From Piper betle (lineage: Eukaryota; Streptophyta; Magnoliopsida; Piperales; Piperaceae), in assembly GCA_033002965.1 (NCBI GenBank), contig JAURVB010003427.1:1-64000 (forward strand): a stretch of 64,000 nucleotides of DNA, read 5' to 3'. The position numbers and the translations under genes were made by a program. The notes beneath the pieces were generated by a model. The model searched no databases. It was not told the DNA's origin and saw only the letters and a program-made list of their open reading frames with translations. This document shows, piece after piece, positions 32,041 to 44,420 of the stretch (position 1 is its first letter; each line of letters opens with the position of its first letter).

Positions 32041-32463
32041 TTGTCCACCTTGCCTTTCTGACTCAACACGTTAGCTACAATGTACGTTTTCCCTGGGTGG
32101 TATAAGATTTGGAAGTCCTAGTCCTTCAAATATTCTATCCACCGCCTCTGTCAAAGGTTAAGGTCATTCTGAGTGAAGATATACTTCAAACTCTGGTGGT
32201 CAGTAAAGACTTCGAACTGGGCTCCATTCAAGTAGTGTCTCCAAATGTTCAGGGCAAAAACCACTACTGCCAGTTCCAAGTCATGGTTGCATAATTTTGC
32301 TCATGATTCTTCAATTGACAAGAGGCATAGGCCACCACTTTACCTCCCTGCATATGAGGACACATCCTAAAACCAACAAGGATGCATCACTGAAGACTAC
32401 GAATCCTTCATTACCATTTGGTTGTGTCAAGACTGGAGCAGTTGTTAGACTCTTCTTTAGAGA
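32041..32463 (-). pseudogene. B2 RNase H domain remnant
   Basis: Minus-strand translation, with small frameshifts and stops, shows FSDASL (near 32395), a block around the second acidic residue near 32270 ([12 protein letters not shown]), [20 protein letters not shown] (about 32165-32225), and a tail with KTYIVANVLS near 32070. This is the ribonuclease H that removes the RNA template during reverse transcription. The acidic residues are recognisable but the frame is broken several times. Confidence 0.8.
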
Positions 32464-33452
32464 CTAGAAACTCTCTTCACACTTACTACTCCATTCGAAC
32501 TTGACTCTCTTCCTTGTGAGTTTGGTCATCGGTGATGCTACTAAGGAGAAGTCTTTAATGAATTTCCTGTAGTAACCCGCTAAACCAAGAAAGCTTCTGA
32601 TGTCAATGACTAACTTGGGTTGTGGCCAATCAGTGACTGCTTTCACTTTTGATGGATCCACTACAACTCCAGCCTTTGAGATAATATGACCAAGGAAGTT
32701 TACCTCCTTCAACCAGAAGTCACATTTTGAGAGCTTGGTGAATAGTTGATTTTCTCTTAGAACTTGAACCGTAATGGACAGGTGCTTCATATGCTCTTCT
32801 TCATTATTTGAATAGATTGGAATGTCATCCACAAACACGATAATGAACTTGTCCAAGTATGAATGGAATACTATGTTCATGAGTGACATAAAGGCAGCTG
32901 GTGCATTTGTTAGACCAAAAGGCATAACCAGAAACTCATAATGTCCATACCGAGTTTGGAAAGTTGTTTTCTGTATGTCTGACTCCTTTACTCGTAACTA
33001 GTCATAGCCAGACTGCAAGTCTATCTTAGAAAATACTCCGGCTATTTTTAGTTGATCAAACAACTCATCAATCCTTGGTAAGGGGTACCAATTCTTGACG
33101 GTCACTTGATTGAGTTGTCGATAGTCAATACACAGCCAGAGTGATCTATCTTTCTTCTTCACAAAAAGAACAGGGGCTCCCTAGGTTGAAGTACTTGGTC
33201 GGATGAAACCTACTTATAACAACTCTTCTAGTTGACTCTTTAACTCCTTGAGTTCTGCTAGAGCCATGCGGTATGGTGCTTTAGAAATTGGTGTCACTCC
33301 AAGTGCTAGATCAATGGCGAACTCCATTGCCTGATTAAGAGGTAACCCTGGAAGTTCGTCTGGGAATACATCAGGAAACTCTGCTACCATAGGAATCATG
33401 GACAACTCTTTGGGTTTGGACTCAGACTCAACTAAGCTAGTCGAAAAGGCTT
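32464..33452 (-). pseudogene. B2 reverse transcriptase
   Basis: The longest open part, 32464-32925, encodes 153 residues beginning [17 protein letters not shown]. It contains the active-site motif FVDD (residues 31-34, at about 32824-32835), [20 protein letters not shown] and [13 protein letters not shown]. Upstream in the same sense, 32926-33210 holds [14 protein letters not shown] and [11 protein letters not shown] followed by a stop. The 63-codon reading 33214-33405 holds FPDVFPDELPGLP and PYRMALAELKELK, the linker before RT. The catalytic residues remain but stops interrupt the frame. The protease that should precede the linker is missing: at about 33452 the sequence joins directly to gag. 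Confidence 0.88.
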
Positions 33453-33930
33453 TTCAACCCTCACCTGATGGCGGTGGGGCACAAACAGAGCCCTAAACGC
33501 TTTTTCGGTAACGTCTATCCAGCTCTCCACCTTTATTGGATTGATCCCTCAGATAAGTACCTCAGCTCCATTCCTACTGAACTTTTCCACAGTGTAACTG
33601 TCACTATCATCAACAGCTGGCGACAACACTTGTTGGACTACCAATGGCACTGGGTTTGGATGCTCGCCCGGGTTTGCTAACCCTGCCCACCCTTGGGCAC
33701 TTTCCTAACCACCATCTGGGCTGATTCTGGGACCCGCTGCTGAGTTTGAGCCTCCATTCCCTCCTACCACTCCCGGTAACCGCTGAACAATATTTTGAAC
33801 CACAGAATTTGTATTTTCTGAAGCCTGCGCCAGTCCCTATATAGCCATCAGGATCTGGGCCAATACATTCTCAGTGTTCAAAGTCGACTGAGTAGATCGG
33901 TTCGACTGTCTACGAGCGCCTGTCATCTGA
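33453..33930 (-). pseudogene. B2 gag N-terminal fragment fused to pol by deletion
   Basis: The complement reads MTGARRQSNRSTQSTLNTEN from about 33929, then VLAQILMAI with a stop, and continues in parallel with B1 gag residues 1-140 (VEKFSRNGAEV, SWIDVTEKAFRAL, VPHRHQVR). At 33452/33453 it jumps to the pol linker, so the C-terminal half of gag, the zinc knuckles and the protease are deleted. Comparison with the intact B1 gag at 15225-16330 places the breakpoint within the gag domain. Confidence 0.85.
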
Positions 33931-34106
33931 AACATCAAAAAATTTTCCCATCATGGTTCAATAATATGTTCTTTTTCAGTTATGCCTTAGGTTTATTAGT
34001 ATCGAATGAATTTGTTAATTAATAACATAAAACATTGGGAAAAGATAAGTATTGGACTTTTCAATAAGGTATTTGAGTCATAAAGTGTGAGCTTGTGGGA
34101 AACCGG

Positions 34107-34118
34107 GCTCTGATACTA
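34107..34118 (-). promoter_or_regulatory. tRNA-iMet primer binding site of B2
   Basis: The minus strand reads TAGTATCAGAGC, one mismatch from the TGGTATCAGAGC seen in the other elements, two bases inside the LTR. Confidence 0.85.
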
Positions 34119-34120
34119 CT

Positions 34121-36832
34121 TGTAACAACCCGCCCGAACCGGACCGGGTGTTACCTAAAAATATAATTGATGTAACAATAACATTCTAGAACATGATTCA
34201 TAATACAGCAAATAAGTCTAGAATTTATAAATCATAAAAACAAATCTTGTTCTAATAACATGTGACAATATATAAATAACCGTCCCACAGTCTCAAACTG
34301 CTTCCCATAGCCACAATTATACCACAAGAGAATAAAAATGAAGTCCAATTTATTATCAATTCACCAAACCTGGGCTGGTAAAAGTTTCACCAACACACTT
34401 TAAGTCCTCAGTCCAAAACTACTCACCTGCCTAGGCAATTCCGTGTTAGTGATAAAACCACTAAACCGTATAATTAAATAAAACAAGTCAATATAATCCT
34501 CATTATCATTTCACAAGTATTTTAGTTATTATGAGCCTGTGCCGAGCTCTTAATATGCTGGGATGGGTGGCCACCCCATCCAGCTCCAATCCCATGCATG
34601 TGCATGGACGCTACGTGGCCCACAGCCTGTAGTTACCGATATTTGTCATTGACTCACCCACTCGGTATCACAAATGTATAATGAGCCTTCTTCCGCCACT
34701 GCGCTCTGTCACCCATTTCGGCATAGGGGCAGGTGTTTAATCTTTTAGGGGTGCTGCCTTGTGCCGAATTGAGTCGACCATGGTTGCGTTCCAAGGCATT
34801 GTGGTCAGATACTCAAGTCGACCAAGACTCCCACATAGTAATTTTAAAGGGTGCGGCCCCATGTCGGACTGAGTCAATTCCTTGACCCCGGTTGCACTCG
34901 ATACATGGTAGTCGAATCTGGGCTCAGGTCGACCAGGGCTGCCAAAAAGGGAAAATACAACATTTCAAATAATTATACAAACCTGGATAGTTCATAAGTG
35001 AACCGACAACTGTGACCAATGATCCTAATCTGAATGAGAAAATAAAAGTATACATAAGTATAATTTTATTCGAGTAGAAATGCATGCAACTAAATGACTA
35101 ATTGTTATCATATTAAAATTCAACAATATTAAATATTAAATTATTCATTTGACATAATTATTTCAATGCTACTGTACATTTTAAATTAATTATCTAAATT
35201 ATAGTTCACGCTTAACAAATGATAAAATAATTATCAACTTATAAACAAATATTTAATTACTATTATTAGTATATTTTCCTTCAATTATAATTTTTAATCG
35301 CTATCATTATTCATAGCAATTTAATTAATTAAGTTGTTCAGTTAAATTATTTAAAATAATTTGTATTATTCTAATTCAAAAATATTACTAATACAATTAT
35401 TTTAAATTATTCAACTCAATAAAGTTTCGAACTTTATTTATTTCCATTATGCTATTTAGGTTCAACACTTGTGATTTTTACACGATTATAGTTTATTAAC
35501 CAATTTTCTACCTTATTAACCCGTTATTAAAATAATTATTTTATTTACTTAATATTAAATTTAATATGATAAAGGTAAAATATTTATTTTATTAATTACT
35601 TATAACCATCCGATTTAAATTAATCACTTGTAGTACGCCGATTAATTATCGACTGTTTATCATTCCCGTATTTTTATTACTTATGGTGATTTCGTACAAT
35701 AATTAATTAGTTTAGTAACTTTAACCCATAACCCATTCGAATAATTATTTTTAAAGATTTATTACAAGTTAGTAATATTTTTTACTCGAGCCGGTGTCGA
35801 GTCAACCATTATTTATAGAATTGCTATCTTCTTCTTCCCCAACACTCTTCTTCTCCGACCTTCTTATTTGCACCAAAACCCAGACCTGATGTCTTCTTCT
35901 TCAACCCAAAACTAGATCACGTCCTTCACTAACTGCTTCCCTTCCCTACCCATCCAATTGGAGGCATAAAGCGCATGCTTTACAACAACTATCCATGTCA
36001 AACTCTGTTCTGCACCAAGGCGCACGACGCCTGGCCAGCAGCACCACTGGGACTGCAAGGTGAACTCCGCCTGGCCAGCAGCACCAACGGGAACGTTCCC
36101 CTTCTCCCCGCACGACAACCCAACATCAAGGCCAAGTGTTGTGAGCATGCACAACATGAGCCTTGGCTGGTGAACTCGTATGGATGTCTCGAATCCCTCA
36201 CAGCATTGTACATTATCCCCATCCTTGAAATTCTGCCCACTAATAGGTGCAATTCCGCCACCCATCGGAAACCAGGGACATGGCGAGCCATCCCTTCAAC
36301 CCAGCATCTAGAGAGACCGTTGGGGGTGTGAGGGGATGCCTTGCAAACTTGGTTTACAGTCGCCCATCTTGCCAACATTTCAAACTCGTCGGCCATGGCG
36401 GAATTTTAGTTTCCAGTTTGGTTTTCTTTTCTTTCTTGTTGATTTAAGTCTTTAATTCTCATGATTATCAAGCTTATTATTCATCAAAAAAATATGCATG
36501 CATGAAAATTAAGAATAGGGAGATAGGAAGAATACCCAAGCAAGGAGGAAGAAGCAGCACCGGTAAGGAAGAGGAGAAGAAAATGAGAATGAAGGCGGCT
36601 AGGGTGAGGAGGACGTCCCTTATAAAAAATGAAATGAAAATGACAGCTAGGGTATGTGAAAACACCCCAACACTCGCATTTCATTTAACTGGGTTACCAG
36701 GTAAATAATAAAATATAATAATTAACCTGGTAGAATTAACCGCGTTGAGAATATAATATAATTAATAATATTAATTCTCAAACGTTCGATCCTTCCACCG
36801 ACCGAGTGGATTTTTTTTTCACAGTCATTACA
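34121..36832 (-). mobile_element. B2 5' LTR (right), uninterrupted
   Basis: TGTAACAACCCGCCCGAACC to CACAGTCATTACA, 2712 bp. It serves as the reference copy for the split left LTR and the solo LTR. An imperfect duplication lies at 34745-34825 and 34852-34945 (GGTGC(T/G)GCC...GGTCGACCA(A/G)G). Readings at 35912-36447 have counterparts in the other B2 LTRs, carry no family motif and are probably not genes. Confidence 0.93.
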
Positions 36833-38720
36833 TCCACCGACCATGTCGACATCATAGACACGTCAGGCTCGCCGAGCCGGTTCCAATGGTACCCAATACC
36901 CCTACTATTCCGCCAGTATACGCCGCTAGTGACTACCACTGGAAAACCGCCGGAAAGCTACCAGAAAACCACTGAAACCGCTAGAACCATTCGGAAAACC
37001 AGATTCAATGGAATTTGCTAGATCATCTATGGAGCTCATCCAGTTGAACCTGATCGAACTTCGGACGCTGACGAACGCATGCGAACTTCGGACGCTGACG
37101 AACCTGATCGAAAAGAGAGGTATACTTACCTCTGATTTAATTAATTAGAACTGATGATTGTTAGCACAGCATGCTAGGATTGATTAATTGATGTGATTAA
37201 TGCCTAATTAAAGATGACATGATAAGTGGCATGAATTGATTAATAGTAAATGAATATTAAGTGAGCTAATGAGGTAAATTGAATCTGAGCATGCAAATTG
37301 ACTATGATGTAATTTAGAAAACAAAATAAAATTAGTATAAATAGGATGAGTTACAATTATTTTCACATTTAAGATTATTTGACTGTTGATGGATGTTGGT
37401 AGTATTGTGAGTGTGGTTATCCTATCGAGTTGATGCATCATTCAATTAGCGGGTATTAGGTTCTAGATTTGATGTATAGGTACATAGTAGGAGCTTGCCA
37501 CCTAGGCGTAAGGACATGCTTGGAGCTTCTACTAGGTCTGTTTAGGAATCATCTCTATTTTTATGCTCTATCTATTGTATGTTTGTTTTAATGCCTGCAG
37601 GACGGGTTAAGTAGTGTTTTATCGGATCCCACTTAACTAGGGCCATTTAGCTGAACAATTTTCCGGATTAATAAACCCTCAAGGATGAGATCCTTCGACG
37701 ATGATTTTGAAAACAAGATCCATCACAAGTTTCCTTCGGGCCGATTATATGAATCCCTTCCTAGGCCTATATATATAATTTTATCGAGTTTTTAGTGAGA
37801 CGAGAGATGGAGAAACCGACTGCACGTACCATGAGCGGATGGCATTACAATCAAAGTGGGCTCTAGATTAGTGAGTGGACTGTTCCATTCCTAAGGGATC
37901 CTGACAACTCCGCATTTGAGTTCCTCACACCCTGAGAACTTGGAAGTTTACGAGTATTGTTAAGTACAACACATATCCAGACTTGTGGTTCAAAGGGTAC
38001 TAAAGGTGACTGCCTGAGAGTACTCGGCCATCGTGCTCAAGGCCAAGAGAATTATAGAAGAAAGGAGAGGGCTTAGGATATACAAATAGTCTTGATGGAC
38101 CAGTGAAAAATGAAATGAGGAAAAATGCCTAAAGAGGCAACAACAAAGCAAACAGTTTGGGATGCTACAGGGTTTGCAACCCAATGGCTCCTCAGTAGGT
38201 GCCCTTCAGATAGTTCACGAGAAGTATACGAGTGTTTTTCTTTCAAATGAGAGTTTGCTCTCATAGCCAGTTTGTTATAGTTATATTTTGGACTAGTAAC
38301 GCTTGTTATTGACGTGTTTTTACACTATATGTAGGTGATAACTAGGAGTTGGATGTGCTAGCCTAGACAGAGGAGCAATGATGTCACTTGCACACACATG
38401 TAAGTCGATAGAGTGGTTGATATTTTGTTTATGATGTTATATCATTGAAAATGATATGATCAAATGCTAAGACATGATGATATAACGTGATTAAACGCTA
38501 CGATATGATGACATGATGTGAAATGTGAATAGATTGCACAAGTGGGTTGTGAATGAAATTGTTGATATGCATATATGTTTATATATATTATTTTCACAGG
38601 ATGGCCCTAATTGCACTTTTAGGGGAGACTCTGTCCGTTTTGTTTCAGAATTTTTATTGATTTTGATCACAATTGTATTAGTGTCTAAATTAATTTGCAT
38701 GTCATCCAATGTGAGTATTA
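36833..38720 (+). mobile_element. Family-A 5' LTR, second part
   Basis: Continues from 20185 after the TSD. It matches 41007-42890 of the 3' LTR through GACGGGTTAAGTAGTGTTTT, TCCTGACAACTCC and GCACTTTTAGGGGAGACTCT (about 38609). Similarity stops at about 38720, roughly 180 bases before the expected LTR end, so the LTR end, PBS and start of the internal region are deleted. Confidence 0.9.
37768..37779 (+). promoter_or_regulatory. Putative TATA box of the family-A 5' LTR
   Basis: TATATATATAAT after GGCC, at the same LTR position as 41922-41932 and 59902-59910 and, in reverse, 11141-11154, 21821-21834 and about 48026-48034. Conservation of place across copies supports a promoter role. No transcript evidence is available. 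Confidence 0.5.
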
Positions 38721-40153
38721 TGTTAGACGGATTGCATGAGATACCATGTTATGAGAGTAGATGTGTGTGCAAAGACTCCTCCAAGTCCAGCTGGCAGGTA
38801 TGTTTCTGTTTATTTTCTTTACCTACAAATTTTTCTTCATAAGTTGTTTGCATTAACAATGTATTCACGACTTGATTAGAAATATGTAAAATTAGCCTTA
38901 ATTGAGTTGATAGGTTATTTATATGGATTTTTATCAAGATATCAGACTGTGAGGAGGGCATGTTGTAGTGCTAGCAGAGGTAGAATGGGTATAAGATCCC
39001 ATCTTATATTAGATCTAGATGTCAACAGATGTCAGTAGGAATCTGACAAGAATGCCGTGATGTGCTTAGAGACCCGCCAGTTCTGTTGCCATCTAATTTG
39101 CAACCATACAATATCTCAACACCCAAAGACCTATTGCAATTTATACCAAAAAGTTCTAGCAACTTAGCAAGGTATTTCTAATGAATTTATGCGTTGCAAC
39201 CATGCATGTAAGAGTTCTAATGGAAAAGAAACTAAGAAGAAGTATGAAATACTTGCACCACAATGGAAAGGCATTGGAGAGGAGGCAAGAAGGAGTGGAC
39301 TCCTTTCCTCCCTAACCCCCTCCTCCTATATATATATGCTTCAACGAGTTCCTCAATTAAATTCTCACATCTGTTCATGTGTAGGTATTCCCTAGGTTCA
39401 ACGAGTCCCTTTATTAAATTCTCTTACCCCATCATCCGTTCATGAATCAGTATTCTCTAGGTTGGGTTCGTCTTCCCTAATGCCAGAGTTTGGCCTTACG
39501 TCTTCTCTAAGGTTAGGGTTTGGCTTTACGTTGAACCGTGACTGGTCTACTTGATAACCAACCATATCCATTCATCGAAAATAATATTTCATAATACTTA
39601 GGTTCAAGTCTTGAAATAAAAATTTTCACATATTTTCACTGTTCTTACAGTACATGTAGTTGACCTTTCACATAGATGAGGATCAGAGAGACATGGGCAG
39701 ATGTTAGCAGGTAGGCCTTACCCTCGACATACTTTTCCTAGACATAGCCCAGATTAGCACCTTGCGATACTCTAGAGTATCTACTTGACCAACACAGTAG
39801 GCCCGTAGGGGTGATCTAGTTTTCTTGCCGAGTTAGCACTAGGGATCAGAACAGAAGAGAATTATGATGGTAATGTCAGAATAGGCACAGACAACAGTAA
39901 GGATCAGGACAGAAGAGAAGGATGATGATAATATCAGAACAGGCACAAGAAGTATAGAATCCAGAATGTTTGATATTGACAGCATCACTAGGAAAACACG
40001 CCATGTCGGCACCACTACAGTTAGTGAGGATGTATATGGTTGTAGAAGCAGTAGAGGATACAATTGATGTGTATCCCAGCTTCTAGGTGCTAGTTTTAGT
40101 AGACCTCCTTGTGTTAAAATTTCGAGGACAAAATTTTTATAAGGAAGGAAGAT
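38721..40153 (+). other. Family-A internal remnant, non-coding
   Basis: Between the two LTRs of the 19340-43069 element. Bases 38721-39081 have no recognised content. Bases 39082-39649 are a B1 LTR fragment. Bases 39720-40153 match the non-coding internal region at 12353-12840 in reverse complement and end in the polypurine region AAATTTTTATAAGGAAGGAA before the 3' LTR. The + strand text has no gag or pol motif. Confidence 0.75.
39082..39649 (-). mobile_element. B1 LTR fragment
   Basis: From CCATCTAATTTGCAACC to TTCACTGTTCTTACA. Its left part equals 17327-17523 and its right part 14932-15158, so it bridges the two damaged LTRs of the B1 element and shows what lies between (39288-39424). The first part of the LTR, including the minisatellite, is absent. 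No polypurine tract follows it, so it is a 5' LTR end or a truncated solo LTR. Confidence 0.88.
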
Positions 40154-43069
40154 TATAAAACCCGCAATCCAATCCAGGGTTTTATGCTTATGAACCGATC
40201 GGTTCAGCCATCCGTTCGAGTCAAGTCAGTTTCAAAACATGTGTACTGAGCCGACGCTAGTCGCGTGTATGAGCCATGAGGGTCATGTGTACCCAAGTAT
40301 ATGGTGATAACATCATGAATACAGCAGAAAAGAATGAGTTATCAAAATATATGAGAGTATGTCAGTTTACAGTTTATTTTATTTTTATATAAAGTGGATC
40401 GTAGAATTAGTTTTAGGCCGTTTACCGTATCAGGATGTGTTATGGGGCAGTTTGGGTGGGCTAATAGTTATAGAGCAAGTCATTGTTATGTTATAGTGTG
40501 TGATATATTTTATGGGATTTTTCCTTACTTCTCTATATTTTTTTAGAATTATTACGAACTAGTTACTATTTTGACTCGAGTCGGACTTGACCTAAGTCTT
40601 ATTTATGATATTGCCATCGACCACCCCACGACCCATTTCCTTCTTCCCCGTCCAAACCCTTGCCACACCACCCCTTTTGCTTGTCATCGCCGCTGCCGCC
40701 AACGCCGGCCTGCTGCCGATTGTTGCCACCATACTCCGTCGCGACGTTAACGTGCTGCCCCGAGGGCCCCCAATAGTCGTCAGGCCTCCACGACATGAGG
40801 AATTCGCACCCTTGCACAGCGCTTCTGTCGCCGATCGCACCACCGGCGATCGTCGCCGCCACGATCTAGTGGTCTCCTCGACACCTTCAACCCTCTACTG
40901 ACCTTTCCCGACTAAAGTGGAGCCCATTGCTTCCCAAGCCAGTCAGATCTAGTCACCCACCACAGCTGCCTCTGTTTTAGCTATTTTTCAGTGAGCCGTC
41001 ACCTCCACCAACCGTGTCAATGTCGTAGATGAGTCGGGCTCGCCGAGCCAATTCCAATGGTGTCCAATACCCCTGCTATTCCTCCAATAAATGTCGCTGG
41101 GACTGCTACCTGAAAACCACTAAAACCGCTGGAAAACTGCCAAAAAACCAGATTTGCTAAAATTTGCTAGATCTTCCACGAAGCTCATCCAGTCGAACCT
41201 AATTGAACTTTGGACGTTGACGAGCGCCAAATTTGAGCTCCGAGACATACTATAAAACCCTAGCCGTCACTGATTGTCAACAAAGAGAGGTATAATTACC
41301 TCTGATTTAATTATTTAAAATTGATGATTGTTAGCATAGCAAGCTAGGATTGATTAATTGATGTGATTAATGCCTAATTACGGATGAAGTGATAAGTAGC
41401 ATGATTTGATTAATAGTAAATGAATGTTAAGTGATCTAATGAGGTAAATTGAATCTGAGCATGCTAATCGACTAGGATGTAATTTAGAAAAGCACAATAA
41501 AATTGGTATGAATAGGTTGAATTAGAATTATTTTCACATTTATAATTATTTGACTGTTGATAGATGTTGGTTGTATTGTGAGTGTGTTGATCATGTCGAG
41601 TTGATGCATCATTCAGTTAGCGAGCGTTAGGTTCTAGATTTTATGTATAGGTACAAAGTAGGAGCTCGCCGCCTAGAAAAGAGGGCATGCTTAGAGCTTC
41701 TACCAAGTCTATTTAGGGCTCTTCTCTGTTGTAATGCTCTGTCTATTGTATGTTTGTTTTAATGGCTGCAGGATAGGTTAAGTCATATTTTATCAGATCC
41801 CACTTAGCTCGGGCCATTTAGCCGAATAGTTTCCGGATTAATAAATCCTCAAGGATGATTTCGAAAATAAGATCCACCACAAGTTTCCTTTAGGCCTATT
41901 ATATGAATCCCTTCCCAGGCATATATATATAATTTTATCGAGTTTTCAATGAGACGAGAGATGGAGAATCCGACTGCACGTACCATGAGTGGATGCCGTG
42001 ACAGTCAAAGTGGGCTCTAGATTAGTGAGTGGACTGTTCCATTCCTAAGGGATCCTAACAACTCTGCATTTGAGTTCCTCACACCCGAAGAACTTGGAGG
42101 TTTACGGGTATTGTTAAGTATAGTGCATGTATGGACTTGTGGTTCAAAGGGTACTAAAGGCGACTGTCTGTGAGTACTCGGCCTTCGTGCTCAAGGCCAG
42201 GAGAATTATGGAGGAAAGGAGAGTGCTTAGGATATACATCTCCCGATGGACCAAAGAAAAATGAAATGAGAAAAAATGCCGAAAGAGGCAATAGTAAACC
42301 AGACAGCTTGGGATGCTACCGGGTCTGCACCGCAGTGGTTCCTTAGTAGGTTCCCTTCAGATAGTTCATGAGAAGTATACAAGTGTTTTTCTTTCACATG
42401 AGAGTTTGCTCTCATAACTAGTTTGTTATAGTTATTTTTGGGCCAGTAACATTTGTTACTGACGTGTTTTTATACTATAGGTGATAACCAAGAGTTAGAT
42501 GTGCCAGCCTGGACGGAGGAGCAATGATGTCACTTGCACACACATGTCATTCGATAGAGTGGTTAATATTTTGTTTATAATGTTATAACATTGAGACTGA
42601 TATGATCAAATGCTAAGACATGATGATATGACGTGATTAAATGCTACGACATGATGATATGATGTGAAACGTGAATAGATTGCACAGGTACATTGAGACC
42701 CAAGCTTCAGAATGAGAATACAGTAGATTAGATTCTGTGTGAATGAAATTGTTGATATGCATATATGTTTATATATATTATTTTCGTAGGGTGGCCCCTA
42801 ATTGCACTTTTAAGGGAGACTCTGTCCGTTTTATTTTAAAATTTTTATTGATTTTGATCACAATTGTATTAGTGTCTAAATTAGTTTGCATGTCATCCAT
42901 GTAGTATCATTTTAGGATTCTGTGCATTCATTCATGCATGACAAGTTATATCTTCATCTTAAGATGCCGAGATTAGATCCATATAAGTTAGGTTCGGGTT
43001 AGCGACCTAATCGGTCCTTACAACATGCCGGTTCGGTTCACAAACATGAACCAGATTTGGGGTGTTACA
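40154..43069 (+). mobile_element. Family-A 3' LTR, complete
   Basis: TATAAAACCCGCAATCC (mutated TG) at 40154 to TTTGGGGTGTTACA at 43069, 2916 bp. It contains the GC-rich block (40660-40870), the CTAGCC...GAGGTATAATTACC segment (41263-41302), a TATA-like motif at 41922-41932, the conserved GCACTTTTAAGGGAGACTCT at 42806, and the terminal hairpin GGTTCACAAACATGAACC at 43035-43052. Confidence 0.93.
41922..41932 (+). promoter_or_regulatory. Putative TATA box of the family-A 3' LTR
   Basis: TATATATATAA, about 1.77 kb into the LTR, leaving about 1.1 kb for R and U5. The position is conserved among copies. Confidence 0.5.
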
Positions 43070-43074
43070 TCCTC

Positions 43075-43172
43075 CAATAATCCAATTAAAGCAATAATTA
43101 GTTAAGCAAATTTACTAGATGAATGAAATAAAAATTTAAAGAAAAAGAAATTGCTCCCCAACAACGGCGGCA
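43075..43172 (-). mobile_element. Athila-like leader and tRNA-Asp primer binding site
   Basis: The minus strand reads TGCCGCCGTTGTTGGGGA at 43155-43172, two or three mismatches from the complement of the tRNA-Asp 3' end commonly used as PBS by Athila/Tat-type elements. The AT-rich leader lies to its left and continues into the gag remnant at 19339 after removal of the family-A element. This links 18790-19339 and 43075-44339 as one older element. Confidence 0.7.
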
Positions 43173-43189
43173 AAATCTTGTTGTGAAAT

Positions 43190-44339
43190 TGATATAACTG
43201 AGCTATACGTATCAATCAATTAATAAAATGATGAGAAAAGTATTGTTCCCTTAAAGAGCAATTGAATAATTTTCAATTTTCTATCCCACTTCACTCAATT
43301 AATCTACCTAACTCAGAATGAAATTTTTAGAAAGATTTAACTCACAACGAAAGACTAAAATGGAAATTACCAACACTAACAAAACAAAAATCAAATATGT
43401 AATCGAATTCAAGAGATTAGATCTAGGACTCTCAACTTCACCTATCTACTTTGGATTTGTTGTAACTATTACTTCCGTCTACTTACTATTGATCTTGGTT
43501 GATTAGTAAGGAGACTACTGTAATTGTAACAGGCTCTTGCAAAGTATTACTACTTATCATTCTAATATAATTACTATATTCTACGTAATTGAACTTTGAA
43601 TAACACGTTAAACACAATTCCTTAATTGGCTATTTAAAGCGACATGTATAACCATAAACTATTCTATTCATGATATATTCAATTCCCCTATGTCTAGGCA
43701 AAATCAAATCACTAATTGTAACAAAAGTTGGTCAAGCTTAAATTGTAGCATCAAGAACAAAATAGCATAATCAACCCATCACAATGAAAAGCAAATAAAA
43801 AATAATAACATTATTTAAACTAAGATCCATTGACTGTCCTAGAATAATCATCCCCATAAAATAAACTGCAATCCTAATGAAATTCATTGCATCAATCATA
43901 AATATCAATACAAAAGAAGAAAATAAAAATAAAAAGTAAAATCTATAGAGAAGAATCCTTCCAAACATTTGATGTCACCCTTCTTTTGATTTTCTCCACA
44001 ATGTTAAGTGTCTCTTAAATTTTTTCTTTGGAGCAGCATTTTCCCCCTCTAAACCCTCACAAAAAGATGTATTTATGTAGATAACAAACACATGAAATAA
44101 TCTTCATGTAAATAAATAAACATCACATCTTTCCAAATAATTTCAGAAAATCACTTAACCTGCAAATCAAATAGGATCATAATTAGACTCGAATTTCTAT
44201 AAAAAATGCAATGTTTCACCACCTTTATTTTAAAAACTAAAATTCCTAATTATTATTAAACCTAAAATTAAAATTCACCCAAAACTAACAAAAGCAATAC
44301 AAATTAAATCAAAGTAATAACACTTTCAGAGAGTTATCA
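43190..44339 (-). mobile_element. Athila-like 5' LTR (limits tentative)
   Basis: It begins TGATATAACTGAGC 17 bases beyond the PBS and may end GAGAGTTATCA, giving short terminal inverted repeats TGATA(TA)ACT and AGTTATCA, length about 1150 bp. Without a second copy in the window the limits are inferred. The readings 43318-43506 and 43771-43968 within it have no recognised motif. Confidence 0.5.
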
Positions 44340-44420
44340 AAAAGTCGAACATTGGAGCCTCGACCAGCTATAGTCTTTGAACCGGTACATATGTTTGTCT
44401 TCGAGCTTAAACATCTACAA

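Larger units (their letters stand above)
20186..36832 (-). mobile_element. Family-B2 chromovirus (Ty3/gypsy) with nested insertions
   Basis: Right LTR (5' in element sense) 34121-36832, internal 30789-34120, left LTR (3') 20186-30788 enlarged by a B2 solo LTR, a family-A solo LTR, a minisatellite and a TRIM array. Flanking 5-mers TCTAC (20181-20185) and TCCAC (36833-36837) differ at one base. Removing inserts from the left LTR gives about 2653 bases against 2712 for the right LTR. Pol order read on the minus strand is gag start, RT, RNase H, integrase remnant, chromodomain. The length and chromodomain suggest a Tekay/Del-like chromovirus. It is not autonomous in its present state because of two internal deletions. 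Confidence 0.9.
19340..43069 (+). mobile_element. Family-A retrotransposon with both LTRs, internally deleted and nested
   Basis: Outer termini are TGTAAAACTTGTG at 19340 and GGGGTGTTACA ending at 43069, flanked by a perfect TSD TCCTC (19335-19339 and 43070-43074). The 5' LTR is 19340-20185 plus 36833 to about 38720, split by the B2 element. The internal region is about 38720-40153 and the 3' LTR is 40154-43069. The internal region has no protein motif. The two LTRs align in order across the insertion (for example 19801-20185 against 40612-41006 and 36833-38720 against 41007-42890). The element lies in an Athila-like element. Confidence 0.9.
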
